Shown here piece by piece: positions 24,498 to 33,100 of a stretch of DNA of 64,000 nt. The DNA lies in contig NZ_LT629752.1 in the NCBI RefSeq assembly GCF_900105145.1, positions 3,539,501 through 3,603,500 of the forward strand, given 5' to 3'. Numbering within the stretch: the first letter of the stretch is position 1; every line of letters begins with the position of its first letter. Below the pieces are notes generated by a model. That model searched no databases and was not told the DNA's origin. It saw only the letters and a program-made list of their open reading frames with translations. The position numbers and the translations under genes were made by a program. Origin of the DNA: Polaribacter sp. KT25b (GTDB lineage Bacteria; Bacteroidota; Bacteroidia; Flavobacteriales; Flavobacteriaceae).

Positions 24498-25241
24498 TTA
24501 ATCTACTTGAAAAGAAATGGGCATTGTATATTTAACTTTTACCGATTTGTCTCTTTGTTTACCTGGCGTAAATTTTGGAAGCTTTTCTATTAATTGTTGT
24601 GTTTCGTTTTTTAATTTATCATGTGGCGCTCTAATTTGTATATCAACAACGTTTCCTTGATTATCAATAATAAACTGCGTCTGAATTTTATATTTACCAG
24701 ATTGTAAACCTAATTCGCTTGCTAATTCTATATCAAAATTACGTTGTACAAATTTTTTCATTTTTTTATCAAAACATACCTTATTTTCTTCTTTTGATAA
24801 ACCTTCACAACCTTTAAAAACCGGTGCAAATTCTATATTAATAAAAGGTACAGTTTCAATTGGAGTTTCCCATGTTTCATCAATAACAACAATATCATCA
24901 GGATTTATATGTACAATTTTATCCTTAGGTAAATTAATTACTGTTTCAACAACATTATTATCGCCTTTTTTAATTGGTTCATCAGGAATAAAAACATCCA
25001 CAACGCTAACTTCTGGAATTTTTGGTGCTTTTTGCACCTCTCTTCGAAACTCAATAATTTCATCAGGATTAAAAATAACAATTTCTGGCGGATCAAAATC
25101 TACAACGGCAAATTGTTTTTGTTCGGTTTTGTGCTCTAGCGTTAGGTAAACGACAAAAAGCACTACTACAAGACCTAACTGTGTAAAAATGTTAGAGAAT
25201 TTTTCTAATTGTTTGGTTGGTAATTTTTTTAAGTTTTTCAT
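24498..25241 (-). CDS. TonB-family energy transducer (paralogue 1)
   Basis: This 247-residue inner-membrane protein has a basic N-terminus, one TM (LGLVVVLFVVYLTL, ~24-38), a long proline/valine-rich periplasmic linker and a C-terminal TonB-type domain (ELGLQSGKYKIQTQFIIDNQ, then LPKFTPGKQRDKSVKVKYTM). TonB proteins pass proton-motive force from ExbBD to outer-membrane receptors such as SusC. Two Cys flank the domain start (KGCEGLSKEENKVCF). The frame continues to a TTG at 25310, but that lies in the DUF3109 terminator; the ATG at 25241 gives MKNLKKLPTKQLEKFSNIF. It is a close paralogue of the gene at 27313. Confidence 0.88.
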   Translation of the reverse strand: MKNLKKLPTKQLEKFSNIFTQLGLVVVLFVVYLTLEHKTEQKQFAVVDFDPPEIVIFNPDEIIEFRREVQKAPKIPEVSVVDVFIPDEPIKKGDNNVVETVINLPKDKIVHINPDDIVVIDETWETPIETVPFINIEFAPVFKGCEGLSKEENKVCFDKKMKKFVQRNFDIELASELGLQSGKYKIQTQFIIDNQGNVVDIQIRAPHDKLKNETQQLIEKLPKFTPGKQRDKSVKVKYTMPISFQVD

Positions 25242-25291
25242 AATTAGAAAGTTTTTAAATGTTAAGACTTTGTTAAACCAAAGAATGTGCC

Positions 25292-25327
25292 AAAAAAAAA
25301 GCAGCATCAAAAAAAATTGATACTGCT
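25292..25327 (-). terminator. terminator of the DUF3109 gene
   Basis: An 11-bp stem with one mismatch (AGCAGTATCAA and TTGATGCTGCT on the minus strand) runs into eight or nine U, 27 nt after the stop. Confidence 0.85.
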
Positions 25328-25353
25328 CTATTTATAATGGTGTAAAATAAAAT

Positions 25354-25917
25354 TTACATGTTTTCGGCTACTTTTTCTAATTCGTCGTACCAATTTTGCC
25401 CAAATTTACGAACTAAAGCTTGCTTAACAAACTTGTAAACTGGCACTTGCAACTCTTTTCCTAACGTACAAGCATCATCGCAAATATCCCATTTATCGTA
25501 ATTTACAGCAGAAAATTCGCTATAATCTTTTACTCTAATAGGGTATAAATGACACGAAACTGGTTTTTTCCAACCGATTTCTCCTTGATTATAAGCCTCT
25601 TCAATTGCACAAAGTGCAGTTTTATTTTTATCAAAAATTACATAGGCACAATCTGCGCCATCAATTAAAGGCGTTTCTAATTCGCCCCATTCACTTGTAA
25701 CCCAAGTACCTTCTTTTTCGATAACTGCTTTACTTTTTTCACTTAAATAAGGTTCTACCTTCGGATAAATTTTTTCTAAAATTTTGGTTTCTTCTTTTTC
25801 TAAAGGTGCACCAGCATCTCCATCTATACAGCAAGCTCCTTTACAAGCAGATAAATTACACACAAAATTTTTTTCGATAATATCTTCTGAAACGATTGTT
25901 TTTCCTAGTTGAAACAT
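25354..25917 (-). CDS. DUF3109 cysteine-rich protein
   Basis: This 187-residue protein has the YkgJ-like cluster CNLSACKGACC near residues 20-30 and further Cys in DGADCAYVIF, TALCAIEEAY, PVSCHLYPIRV and WDICDDACTLG. That pattern of spaced Cys and the CHLYPIRV motif mark the DUF3109 family, widespread in Bacteroidota and presumed to bind metal (zinc or iron-sulfur). Function is unknown. It is monocistronic: a TATTTTTG box lies 5 nt before the ATG and a strong terminator follows. Confidence 0.88.
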   Translation of the reverse strand: MFQLGKTIVSEDIIEKNFVCNLSACKGACCIDGDAGAPLEKEETKILEKIYPKVEPYLSEKSKAVIEKEGTWVTSEWGELETPLIDGADCAYVIFDKNKTALCAIEEAYNQGEIGWKKPVSCHLYPIRVKDYSEFSAVNYDKWDICDDACTLGKELQVPVYKFVKQALVRKFGQNWYDELEKVAENM

Positions 25918-25922
25918 ATCCG

Positions 25923-25930
25923 CAAAAATA
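25923..25930 (-). promoter_or_regulatory. -7 box next to the DUF3109 gene start
   Basis: The minus strand reads TATTTTTG, ending 5 nt before the ATG. It suggests a near-leaderless mRNA. Confidence 0.45.
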
Positions 25931-25976
25931 AGATTATTTTTTTCTACTTTTTAACAATTTCGTAAAGTTAGTTAAC

Positions 25977-25984
25977 TAATTTTG
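25977..25984 (+). promoter_or_regulatory. -7 box for the marC gene pair
   Basis: TAATTTTG (TAnnTTTG) lies 25 nt before the MarC-family start. The -33 region is not a clear TTG. Confidence 0.5.
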
Positions 25985-26009
25985 CACAAAAATTAAATAC
26001 ATTATTATA

Positions 26010-26594
26010 ATGACTTTTAGCTACAAAGAAATTATTACTGCTTTTATGGTTTTGTTTGCAGTAATAGATATTATTGGTAACATACCAATCATCATAGATT
26101 TACGTAAAAAAGTAGGTCATATTCAATCGGAAAAAGCCTCTTTAATTTCTGGTTTAATTATGATTGTATTCTTGTTTTTAGGACAAAGTTTACTAAAATT
26201 TATTGGTATTGATGTGCATTCTTTTGCTGTAGCAGGTTCGTTTATTCTGTTTTTTATTGCCTTAGAAATGATTTTAGGAATTACTTTGTATAAAGATGAT
26301 GGCAATCATGGAGTTGTAACTGCAACGGTTTTTCCTTTGGCTTTTCCTTTAATTGCTGGCCCAGGAAGTTTAACAACTTTACTTTCTTTACGTGCAGAAT
26401 TTGCAATACAAAACATTATAATAGCTGTAATTTTAAATGTTATTTTTTTATATATTGTTTTAAAAACTTCTTCTAAAATAGAACGTTTAATTGGTGCTAC
26501 TGGCATATTAATTATACGCAAAGTTTTTGGAGTAATTTTATTAGCAATTTCTGTAAAACTTTTTACTCAAAACATAAAAATGCTTTTTATATAA
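26010..26594 (+). CDS. MarC-family (UPF0056) membrane protein
   Basis: This 194-residue protein has six predicted membrane helices. The motifs FAVIDIIGNIPIIIDL near the N-terminus and FPLAFPLIAGPGSLTTLL in the middle are the family signature. MarC proteins are inner-membrane proteins of unresolved function; an earlier link to multiple antibiotic resistance was not upheld. The stop codon directly abuts the ATG of the next gene, so the two are translationally coupled. Confidence 0.92.
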   Translation: MTFSYKEIITAFMVLFAVIDIIGNIPIIIDLRKKVGHIQSEKASLISGLIMIVFLFLGQSLLKFIGIDVHSFAVAGSFILFFIALEMILGITLYKDDGNHGVVTATVFPLAFPLIAGPGSLTTLLSLRAEFAIQNIIIAVILNVIFLYIVLKTSSKIERLIGATGILIIRKVFGVILLAISVKLFTQNIKMLFI

Positions 26595-27200
26595 ATGTCT
26601 TTTGATGCAATAATTATTGGTGGTGGTGTTTCTGGAATGCAATGTGCATTGGTTTTAGGTTCTGCCAAAAACAAAGCTTTTGCTGCTGATAAAAAAATTG
26701 CAATTATTATGCATCAAAAATCTTCTCATTTAGAAAACGCCTTGTTTAATAATGTTTTAGGTCTACAACCTAAAACATTAGGAAAAGATATTTTAACAAA
26801 CGGAAAAGAACATTTATCAACATTATATCCGCACATTTCTCAAATTGACAGTGAGAAAGTTTTATCAGTAAAAGAAATAAATGGTCTTTATACTATTGTA
26901 ACTAATAAGAAAAAATATCAATCTAAAATTGTAGTACTGGCTTTAAATTATGCAAAACCTTTTTTAATAAAAGGTTTAGATCTTTTTATTATTCCTCATA
27001 AAAAAGCAAACCCTAATAAAGATAGAATTCAATTAAAAAATGATGATTATCTTATTAAAAAAAGGCTCTATTGTTGTGGTACAATTGCTGGCTGTAGAAG
27101 TCAATTTTCAATTGCTGCAGGAAGTGGTGCATCTGTAGCTACAGATATTCTTACAATCTGGAACGAAAACATCCCCACCAAGGTGCACGACAAAGTATGA
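26595..27200 (+). CDS. short FAD-binding oxidoreductase (thioredoxin-reductase-like fold)
   Basis: This 201-residue protein starts FDAIIIGGGVSGMQCALVLG, a dinucleotide-binding GxGxxG motif of the pyridine nucleotide-disulfide reductase class. It ends with LYCCGTIAGCRSQFSIAAGS and GASVATDI, the second FAD-binding region. Full members are ~300 residues; the NAD(P)H domain and CxxC redox pair are missing, so it may use another electron partner. A Cys pair (YCC) precedes the C-terminal motif. It begins on the base after the MarC stop, implying a joint function. The catalysed reaction is unknown. Confidence 0.75.
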   Translation: MSFDAIIIGGGVSGMQCALVLGSAKNKAFAADKKIAIIMHQKSSHLENALFNNVLGLQPKTLGKDILTNGKEHLSTLYPHISQIDSEKVLSVKEINGLYTIVTNKKKYQSKIVVLALNYAKPFLIKGLDLFIIPHKKANPNKDRIQLKNDDYLIKKRLYCCGTIAGCRSQFSIAAGSGASVATDILTIWNENIPTKVHDKV

Positions 27201-27312
27201 GGAAAATCATATTTTAAATAGCGTAAAACTTCTAATTTTACAATCAGATATCAAAATATTAAGAATTTGATAATCTAAACAGACTATTTAAAATAATTTA
27301 AAAAATTCCATC

Positions 27313-28044
27313 ATGGAAATTAAAAAAAACCCAAAACAACAGTTAGAAAATTATAGTAAAATTTTCATGCAAATAGGTTTAGTTCTTACTTTATATATTA
27401 CCTATGCTTGTATGGAATACAAGACTTATGATATGGATAACACATCAAACTTAGGAGTTGTAAATATGATTGATGAAATGCAAGAAGATATTCCTATAGT
27501 AGAGATTAAAAAAGTTGAGCCACCAAAACAAAATGATCCACCACCAACAATTGAAAAAATTAAAGTTGTAGAAGATGATTTAAAAGTAGAAGAAACTATT
27601 ATAGAATCTACAGAAACTGATGAAGGACAAGCTGTTGTAGTAAATACACAAGACATTGTTGAAGTTGAGGAAGTTGAAGAAGTTGTAGAAGATATTCCTT
27701 TTATTTTAATTGAAGATGTTCCTGTTTACCCTGGTTGTAAAGGAAATAACAAAGAACTTAAAGATTGTTTTACTAAAAAAGTAACTGAATTTTTTGGTAA
27801 AAGGTTTGATGTAAATTTAGCTACAGAATTAGGCTTACAACCTGGTAAGAAAAAATTATTCGTTGTTTTTACAATTAATAAAAACGGAAAAATAACAAAT
27901 GTAAGATCTAGAGGACCACACCCTGTTTTAGAAAAAGAAGTTGGTGAAATTATTGGTGCTTTACCAAAAATGACACCTGGTAAACAAAGAGGAATGCCTG
28001 TAGGTGTTAGTTATAGCATACCAATTACCTTTGAGGTTAGATAA
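27313..28044 (+). CDS. TonB-family energy transducer (paralogue 2)
   Basis: This 243-residue protein has a TM (~20-34), an acidic and Val/Glu-rich linker with PPKQNDPPP, and a C-terminal TonB domain (ATELGLQPGKKKLFVVFTIN, LPKMTPGKQRGMPVGVSYS). It shares with the gene at 24498 the N-terminal lysine-rich start, the FSKIF/YSKIFMQIGLV pattern, the Cys pair (GCKGNNKELKDCF) and the domain end, so the two are paralogues 2 kb apart on opposite strands. It probably energises TonB-dependent receptors. Its 3' UTR (28045-28122) carries a C-rich motif and a terminator that recur in the four downstream repeat units. Confidence 0.88.
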   Translation: MEIKKNPKQQLENYSKIFMQIGLVLTLYITYACMEYKTYDMDNTSNLGVVNMIDEMQEDIPIVEIKKVEPPKQNDPPPTIEKIKVVEDDLKVEETIIESTETDEGQAVVVNTQDIVEVEEVEEVVEDIPFILIEDVPVYPGCKGNNKELKDCFTKKVTEFFGKRFDVNLATELGLQPGKKKLFVVFTINKNGKITNVRSRGPHPVLEKEVGEIIGALPKMTPGKQRGMPVGVSYSIPITFEVR

Positions 28045-28060
28045 TACTCTTGATATTAAA

Positions 28061-28122
28061 AAATAATTCCCCTTTAGTTTAAATATTAAAAGCTAAACTT
28101 TAAAAAAGTTTAGCTTTTTTGT
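28061..28122 (+). terminator. 3' UTR module and terminator of tonB paralogue 2
   Basis: AATTCCCC (28065-28072) is followed after 18 nt by the hairpin AGCTAAACTT/AAGTTTAGCT (28091-28115) and six U, then GTGCT. The same motif order, 18-nt spacing and stem sequence occur in each downstream tandem unit. Confidence 0.85.
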
Positions 28123-28295
28123 GCTTAAAATTTTAAATATCATCTTAACCTAATCTCTTAAAATGTTTAGAGAAGTAAGTTAAAAAACATTTTATTTTTA
28201 AAAAAAACTCTTAAATAAACTTTTGTTGCTATTAATAAAGAAAAATTAAGAAATCTACCTATAAAATAATATAAATACCTGCTTTATCTTTGTAG

Positions 28296-28416
28296 TGTAC
28301 TATTAACTATATGTAGTAATATCAAAAAATAAATTCCCTATTGTAAAGTATATAAATTCCCCCGTTTTTACTTCACAAAAAAGCTAAACTACCCCCCAAA
28401 GTTTAGCTTTTTTTTT
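28296..28416 (+). ncRNA. predicted small RNA, array copy 1
   Basis: The -7 box TATCTTTG at 28285-28292 predicts a start near 28296. The terminator hairpin AAGCTAAACT/AGTTTAGCTT (28381-28409, loop ACCCCCCAA) with nine U predicts an end near 28416, giving ~120 nt. C-rich motifs TTCCCTA and AATTCCCCC lie in the 3' half. No ATG-initiated frame is conserved. Existence of the transcript is inferred from these signals. Copy 1 has the most diverged middle section. Confidence 0.65.
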
Positions 28417-28476
28417 GTGCTAAAAATTAAGGAATCTACCTATAAAATAGTATGAATCTCTGCCTTATCTTTGTAG

Positions 28477-28604
28477 TGTATTATTAATCATATTTAATAT
28501 ATTATTGAAAAAAAATAAAATTTCCCAATTATAAAGTATATAAATTCCCCCGTTTTTACTTCATAAAAAAGCTAAACTATCCCCCAAAGTTTAGCTTTTT
28601 TTTT
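28477..28604 (+). ncRNA. predicted small RNA, array copy 2
   Basis: The promoter box TATCTTTG is at 28466-28473 and the terminator hairpin GCTAAACT/AGTTTAGC at 28571-28595 with a nine-U run. The predicted transcript is ~128 nt with TTTCCCA and AATTCCCCC motifs and a CCCCC-containing terminator loop. It is nearly identical to copy 3. Confidence 0.65.
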
Positions 28605-28664
28605 GTGCTAAAAATTAAGGAATCTACCTATAAAATAATATGAATCTCTGCCTTATCTTTGTAG

Positions 28665-28792
28665 TGTATTATTAATCATATTTAATATATTATTGAAAAA
28701 AAATAAAATTTCCCAATTATAAAGTATATAAATTCCCCCGTTTTTACTTCATAAAAAAGCTAAACTATCCCCCAAAGTTTAGCTTTTTTTTT
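28665..28792 (+). ncRNA. predicted small RNA, array copy 3
   Basis: The promoter box TATCTTTG is at 28654-28661 and the terminator hairpin at about 28753-28792. It differs from copy 2 at only two positions over the 188-bp unit, so duplication is recent or gene conversion keeps the copies alike. Confidence 0.65.
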
Positions 28793-28852
28793 ATGCTAAA
28801 AATTAAGGAATCTACCTATAAAATAGTATGAATCTCTGCCTTATCTTTGTAG

Positions 28853-28979
28853 TGTATTATTAATCCATATTTAATATATTATTGAAAAAAAAATAAATCC
28901 CCAATTATAAAGTATATAAATTCCCCCGTTTTTACTTTACAAAAAAGCTAAACTATCCCCCAAAGTTTAGCTTTTTTTT
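28853..28979 (+). ncRNA. predicted small RNA, array copy 4
   Basis: The promoter box TATCTTTG is at 28842-28849 and the terminator hairpin at 28941-28979 with eight U. Small changes from copies 2 and 3 (extra C after AAT, ATCCCC for TTTCCC) leave the promoter, AATTCCCCC and hairpin intact. Confidence 0.65.
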
Positions 28980-29043
28980 GCTAAAAATTTTTAAAATCAG
29001 AAAATATTTAGGAATCTATTCCTAATGATAAATTAGTTTTAAG

Positions 29044-29406
29044 TTAAGCTTTTTTAAGTGCTTCTATTAATTCATCAGCATCTTTTGCTTTATCAAAAAA
29101 GGCGTAAGCGCCGTATCTTAATGCCGTTTTTTTTAACTCTTTACTTATAGAAAAAACAAAGACTTTTGTGTCTATTTTTTTCTCTTTAAGCCATTTTAGT
29201 AGCTCTATACCATTTCCATCAGGTAATTTCAAATCAAGTATTAATAAGTCAAAATTCGTTTCAATTAAAATAGACATTGCTTCTTGTAAGGAATTTATTA
29301 AGCGTATATCTCCAATACTACTAACTTCTTTAGCCATATTAACGACACTCTTTCCAATAAAAAGGTTGTCTTCTACTATTAATAAATTCTTTAATTTTAA
29401 TTTCAA
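29044..29406 (-). CDS. single-domain response regulator
   Basis: This 120-residue receiver has the acidic pair E12-D13 (LLIVEDN), phospho-acceptor D58 (LLILDLKLPDGNG), a switch Ser in VFVFSIS and Lys in FFDKAK (the usual KP is KA here). It has no output domain. The frame starts at a TTG with no ATG upstream before a stop, so TTG is the likely start. It lies 125 nt downstream of the NarL-type regulator gene in the same direction. Its 3' end faces the small-RNA array; a TTAGGAAT/ATTCCTAA palindrome at 29009-29026 lies between them. Confidence 0.85.
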   Translation of the reverse strand: MKLKLKNLLIVEDNLFIGKSVVNMAKEVSSIGDIRLINSLQEAMSILIETNFDLLILDLKLPDGNGIELLKWLKEKKIDTKVFVFSISKELKKTALRYGAYAFFDKAKDADELIEALKKA

Positions 29407-29531
29407 AATAAGATTGTAAACCTTAATTTAAGGAAGGTGTAAGTTAGATAGTTTTTAGGTACATTGAAATAAGCAAAATGCTTAACATTTGTCCCATTTT
29501 AACCTTATTTCAAATAATAAAATACTATAAA

Positions 29532-30176
29532 TCAAACATCTAAAGAAGTTAAACCTTTTTGAATAGCATATTTTGTTAGTTCGGGAATAGTGTGTAAGTC
29601 TAGTTTTTTCATAATATTATTTCTATGAACATCTACAGTCTTTGAACTTAAAAATAATACTTCTCCTATTTCTTTAGATGATTTACCTTCTGCAATTAAT
29701 TGTAATACCTCTTTCTCTCTTGTACTCAATTTTGCTTTCTGTAAATTTTCACCCTGCTTTAATAAAGTAAGAAACTCTTGGTTAATGTCTTTTGACAAGT
29801 ATTTTTTATTCTCAACCACTGTAGTTATAGCAATAATTAACTCGTCGGAATCTCCATCTTTTAATAAGTAACCAAAAGCTCCTGCCTTAAACATACCTTG
29901 AATAAATTGTTTAGAAGAATGCATAGACAGACCAATAATTTTTATTTTAGGATTTATTTTATGTATTTGACTAGCAGCTTCTATACCATTTAAACCAGGC
30001 ATAGCAACATCCATAACCACAACATCTGGCATTAATTTAGTGCATACTTTTATTGCTTCTCTACCATCAGAAGCCTCGCCAATTATATGCATATTAGATC
30101 TTTGCTCTATAATGTTGCGTAAACCATCTCTCAATAATTTATGATCATCAACTAATATTAATTTAATTACATTCAT
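29532..30176 (-). CDS. NarL/FixJ-type LuxR-family response regulator
   Basis: This 214-residue regulator has a receiver (~1-125; DD at 10-11, phospho-acceptor D56 in VVVMDVAMPGLNG, Lys in LLKDGD). A C-terminal LuxR-type helix-turn-helix follows (~148-212; LSTREKEVLQLIAEGKSSKE, LSSKTVDVHRNNIMKKLD). Its gene starts 9 nt after the stop of the giant PAS histidine kinase, whose HisKA_3/HATPase end is the type that normally phosphorylates NarL-class regulators. The two therefore form a clear two-component pair. Its target genes are unknown. Confidence 0.95.
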   Translation of the reverse strand: MNVIKLILVDDHKLLRDGLRNIIEQRSNMHIIGEASDGREAIKVCTKLMPDVVVMDVAMPGLNGIEAASQIHKINPKIKIIGLSMHSSKQFIQGMFKAGAFGYLLKDGDSDELIIAITTVVENKKYLSKDINQEFLTLLKQGENLQKAKLSTREKEVLQLIAEGKSSKEIGEVLFLSSKTVDVHRNNIMKKLDLHTIPELTKYAIQKGLTSLDV

Positions 30177-30185
30177 TTATACAGG

Positions 30186-33100
30186 TCATGTAGCTAAAGG
30201 TATAAAAATTTTAACAAAAGTCCCAACATTTTTTTGTGATTCTATACTAAATTTTCCCTTTATGTTTTGAATACGTTCTTGAACTGTAAACAAACCAAAA
30301 CCAGATCCTGAATGATTATTAATATTTTTTAATTTATCAGTATTAAAACCTATTCCATCATCATATATTAGAATGTATATACCAAAATCGTTTCTATCAA
30401 AATTTAAAGTTATTAGAGAAGCATTTGCGTATTTTATGGTGTTTTTTATCACTTCTTGTATACTTCTAAACAATAAAATCGATTTTACATCATCAAGTTT
30501 AACATTATTTACATTACTATTAAATTGACATGTTATTTTATGTGTAGCTTCTACATCATCAAGTAACCAATTTAAAGCATCAATAATACCAAGTTGATAT
30601 AATACTGGTGGTGATAGTTCGTAAGTAATTTTACGACTATTTTCTAAAGCTTCAGAAATATGCGTTTCAATAAATTTTAAATCATCATCAATAACTTGTA
30701 ATTGCGGATTTTTTTTAAGCTGATTTATTCTCATTTTTGAAATTACTAAAGATTGACTTAAGTGGTCGTGAATATTTGAAGCTATTTCCTTTTTTTGCTT
30801 TTCTTCTATCATTGTAATCTCTGTAGTCATTTTCTGAAGTGACTTTTGATATTCTTCTATTTCTTTTTTCGCTTTTACCCACATTGTAATATCTCTAGAA
30901 GTGGTAACAAAATGGCTAATTTCTTTACCTTCATAAACAGGAGATGATAAATACTCTAACCAAATATAATGTCCTTCTTTATGACGAACTCTAAAAGTTA
31001 GCGCTTCATTATATTTATCCGTAGAAAGTCTATTTTGAATATCTTCTTTTAATTTCTCTACATCTTGTTTATGAACTAAATTAAAAACTTTTTTACCTAT
31101 AAAACTTGATGGTTCATAACCTAATAGTGTTTTTACAGAAGGACTAACATATTTAAAAGTACTGTCTTTTTCCTGTAAAGAAATTAAATCATTAGAGTTA
31201 TCTGTTAAGATACGATACATTTCTTCTGCTTTTTCAATTTCTTGCATGGCAAGTTTTTGTGCAGTAATATCTTGATTTGTACCTCTTAAAGTAACTACTT
31301 TGCCGTTTTCATCAAATATAGGTTGGCAAATAGATCTTAATATTTTTTGTTCTTGATTTGGTATGTAAATTCGAAATTCGATATCGTAAGGTTCTCCAAT
31401 AGTAGAAGCTAAATCTCCAGAATTTTTAAACATTTCTTGGTCATCGATATGAATTCGATTTATAATTTCAGCATGACTTGGTACTGATTTATCTAAATCA
31501 TAACCCCAAATACGAAAAGTTTCATCAGACCATTCTGTTTTTTTACTTGAAATATTAAATAACCAGCTACCAACATGAGCTAATTCTTGCGCTTCTTTTA
31601 ATCTCCTTATAGACTCTTTTTTTTCTAATTGTGCATCTTTTATACTTTGAATACTTTGTACACTCACAGGAACCGTTTGTTGTTCTGTTAGAGTTTTTGG
31701 AATACCAACAGATAATAAAGTCGCAAACTCATCTCCTGCTAAAGTTTTATATGTAACCTCAGATGTAAATGCTTTTTCATTATTCCATATTGCTTCTATA
31801 AACCTTATAAATACTTTCTTTGATCCTATACCCAGAGTATCTCGAAAATTATTTAAAAATTCTTGATGACTTTTTGCTTTAAATAATTTTAAAGTAGCTC
31901 TATTTACACTATTTATTTTTATCTTATCAAGCAAAGAATTTGTTATATCTGGATGTGCTTCTAAGTATAGTTTAATATTAGGTATATCAAGTCTTCTAAG
32001 TACTTCTATTTCTTTAAAAACCTGTGATAAATCTTCATTCCAAATAGAAATAGTTGCATTATCAAATAGCCTCCTAAAATTATTTTTTATCCTTAAATTC
32101 TCTTTTTCAATTTGTACTCGTTCTGTAATATCCTTGGTAACACCAAATACTTTTTCATTATCAGCTTTTTCTAAAGCCATAATAAACACAGTTCTAACTT
32201 CTCCAGATGGGCGCTGTATTCTAAAATCAAACGGAACAAACGTTTTGTTTATTAGCAACGAAGAAACACCTTGTTCTAATTTATACAGGTCTTCTGGTAA
32301 AACTGTCTTTTTAACATTTTCATTTGTTGGGCAAAAATTTTCTTTTGATACCCCATAAATATTATACATTTCATCAGACCATTCTGCTGTATCTGTAACC
32401 ATATCCCATTGCCAACTACCAACATGGCTTAATTTCTGTGCTAGATTTAACGAATTATTTAATTCAAATAATCGTTTATTTTGACGATCTAATTCATTTT
32501 GTATTAATTTTCTTTGTGTAATATCTTGAGCAACACCTCTTCTACCAACAACTTCTTGTTGTTCGTTGTACACTGGCTGTACAACAAGTCTCATCCAAAC
32601 TGTTTTCTTTTTTTGATTGAATAATTTTAACTCTAGATCATAAGGAACGCCGTCTCTTTCAAGCGCTGTAGTAGCGACTTTCATTTTCTGTTTTGATTCT
32701 TCATCAAAATATGGTATAATTTCTTTTATTGGTGGCACTTTTTTGGTGGGATCAAGGCCATATAAATTATAAAGATACTCAGACCATTTAAAAACATCTG
32801 TTGCATTATCATACTCCATAAAACCAATTTTAGCAACCTTACTAGCTTCATTTTTAGAGTATTCACTTTTTTCTAACAATTCTAAAGCTGTTTCAATTTC
32901 TTGTTTAGAAACTTCTAATTCAAGTTGTGCTTTTTTAGCGATAGTTATATCTTGACTAACTCCTCTTCTACCAATAACTTCATTTTGTTCATTAAAGATA
33001 GGTTCCGCTACATTTCTTACCCAAACCTCTTCATTTCTTCCATTTATTATTTTTAACTCTAAATCATAGGGAGTCCCTGTAGAATCTAAATCTAAAGTGG

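Larger units (their letters stand above)
28241..28982 (+). repeat. tandem array of four 181-188 bp units
   Basis: Units lie at 28241-28421, 28422-28609, 28610-28797 and 28798-28982, head to tail without spacers. Units 2 and 3 differ at only two positions. Unit 4 has a few small changes, and unit 1 is the most diverged. Each contains TATCTTTG (TAnnTTTG), a variable A/T-rich stretch, C-rich motifs (TTCCC and AATTCCCCC) and a terminator hairpin with a C-rich loop. In unit 1 the promoter core, the C-rich motifs and the hairpin are conserved while the middle differs. A trace of a further unit (GGAATCTA) follows at 29011. Confidence 0.95.

Noticed and set aside
25242..25310. TTG start extending the first TonB protein
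   Set aside because: The extension lies within the terminator of the DUF3109 gene; the ATG at 25241 aligns with the paralogue.
28451..28488. 11-codon frame (MNLCLIFVVYY) in array units 2-4
   Set aside because: The ATG is absent in unit 1 and the frame runs across the promoter box, upstream of the predicted transcript start.
28241..28982. CRISPR array
   Set aside because: The repeated units are 181-188 bp, contiguous and internally complex (promoter box, C motifs, terminator). There are no short repeats separated by unique spacers, and no cas genes.
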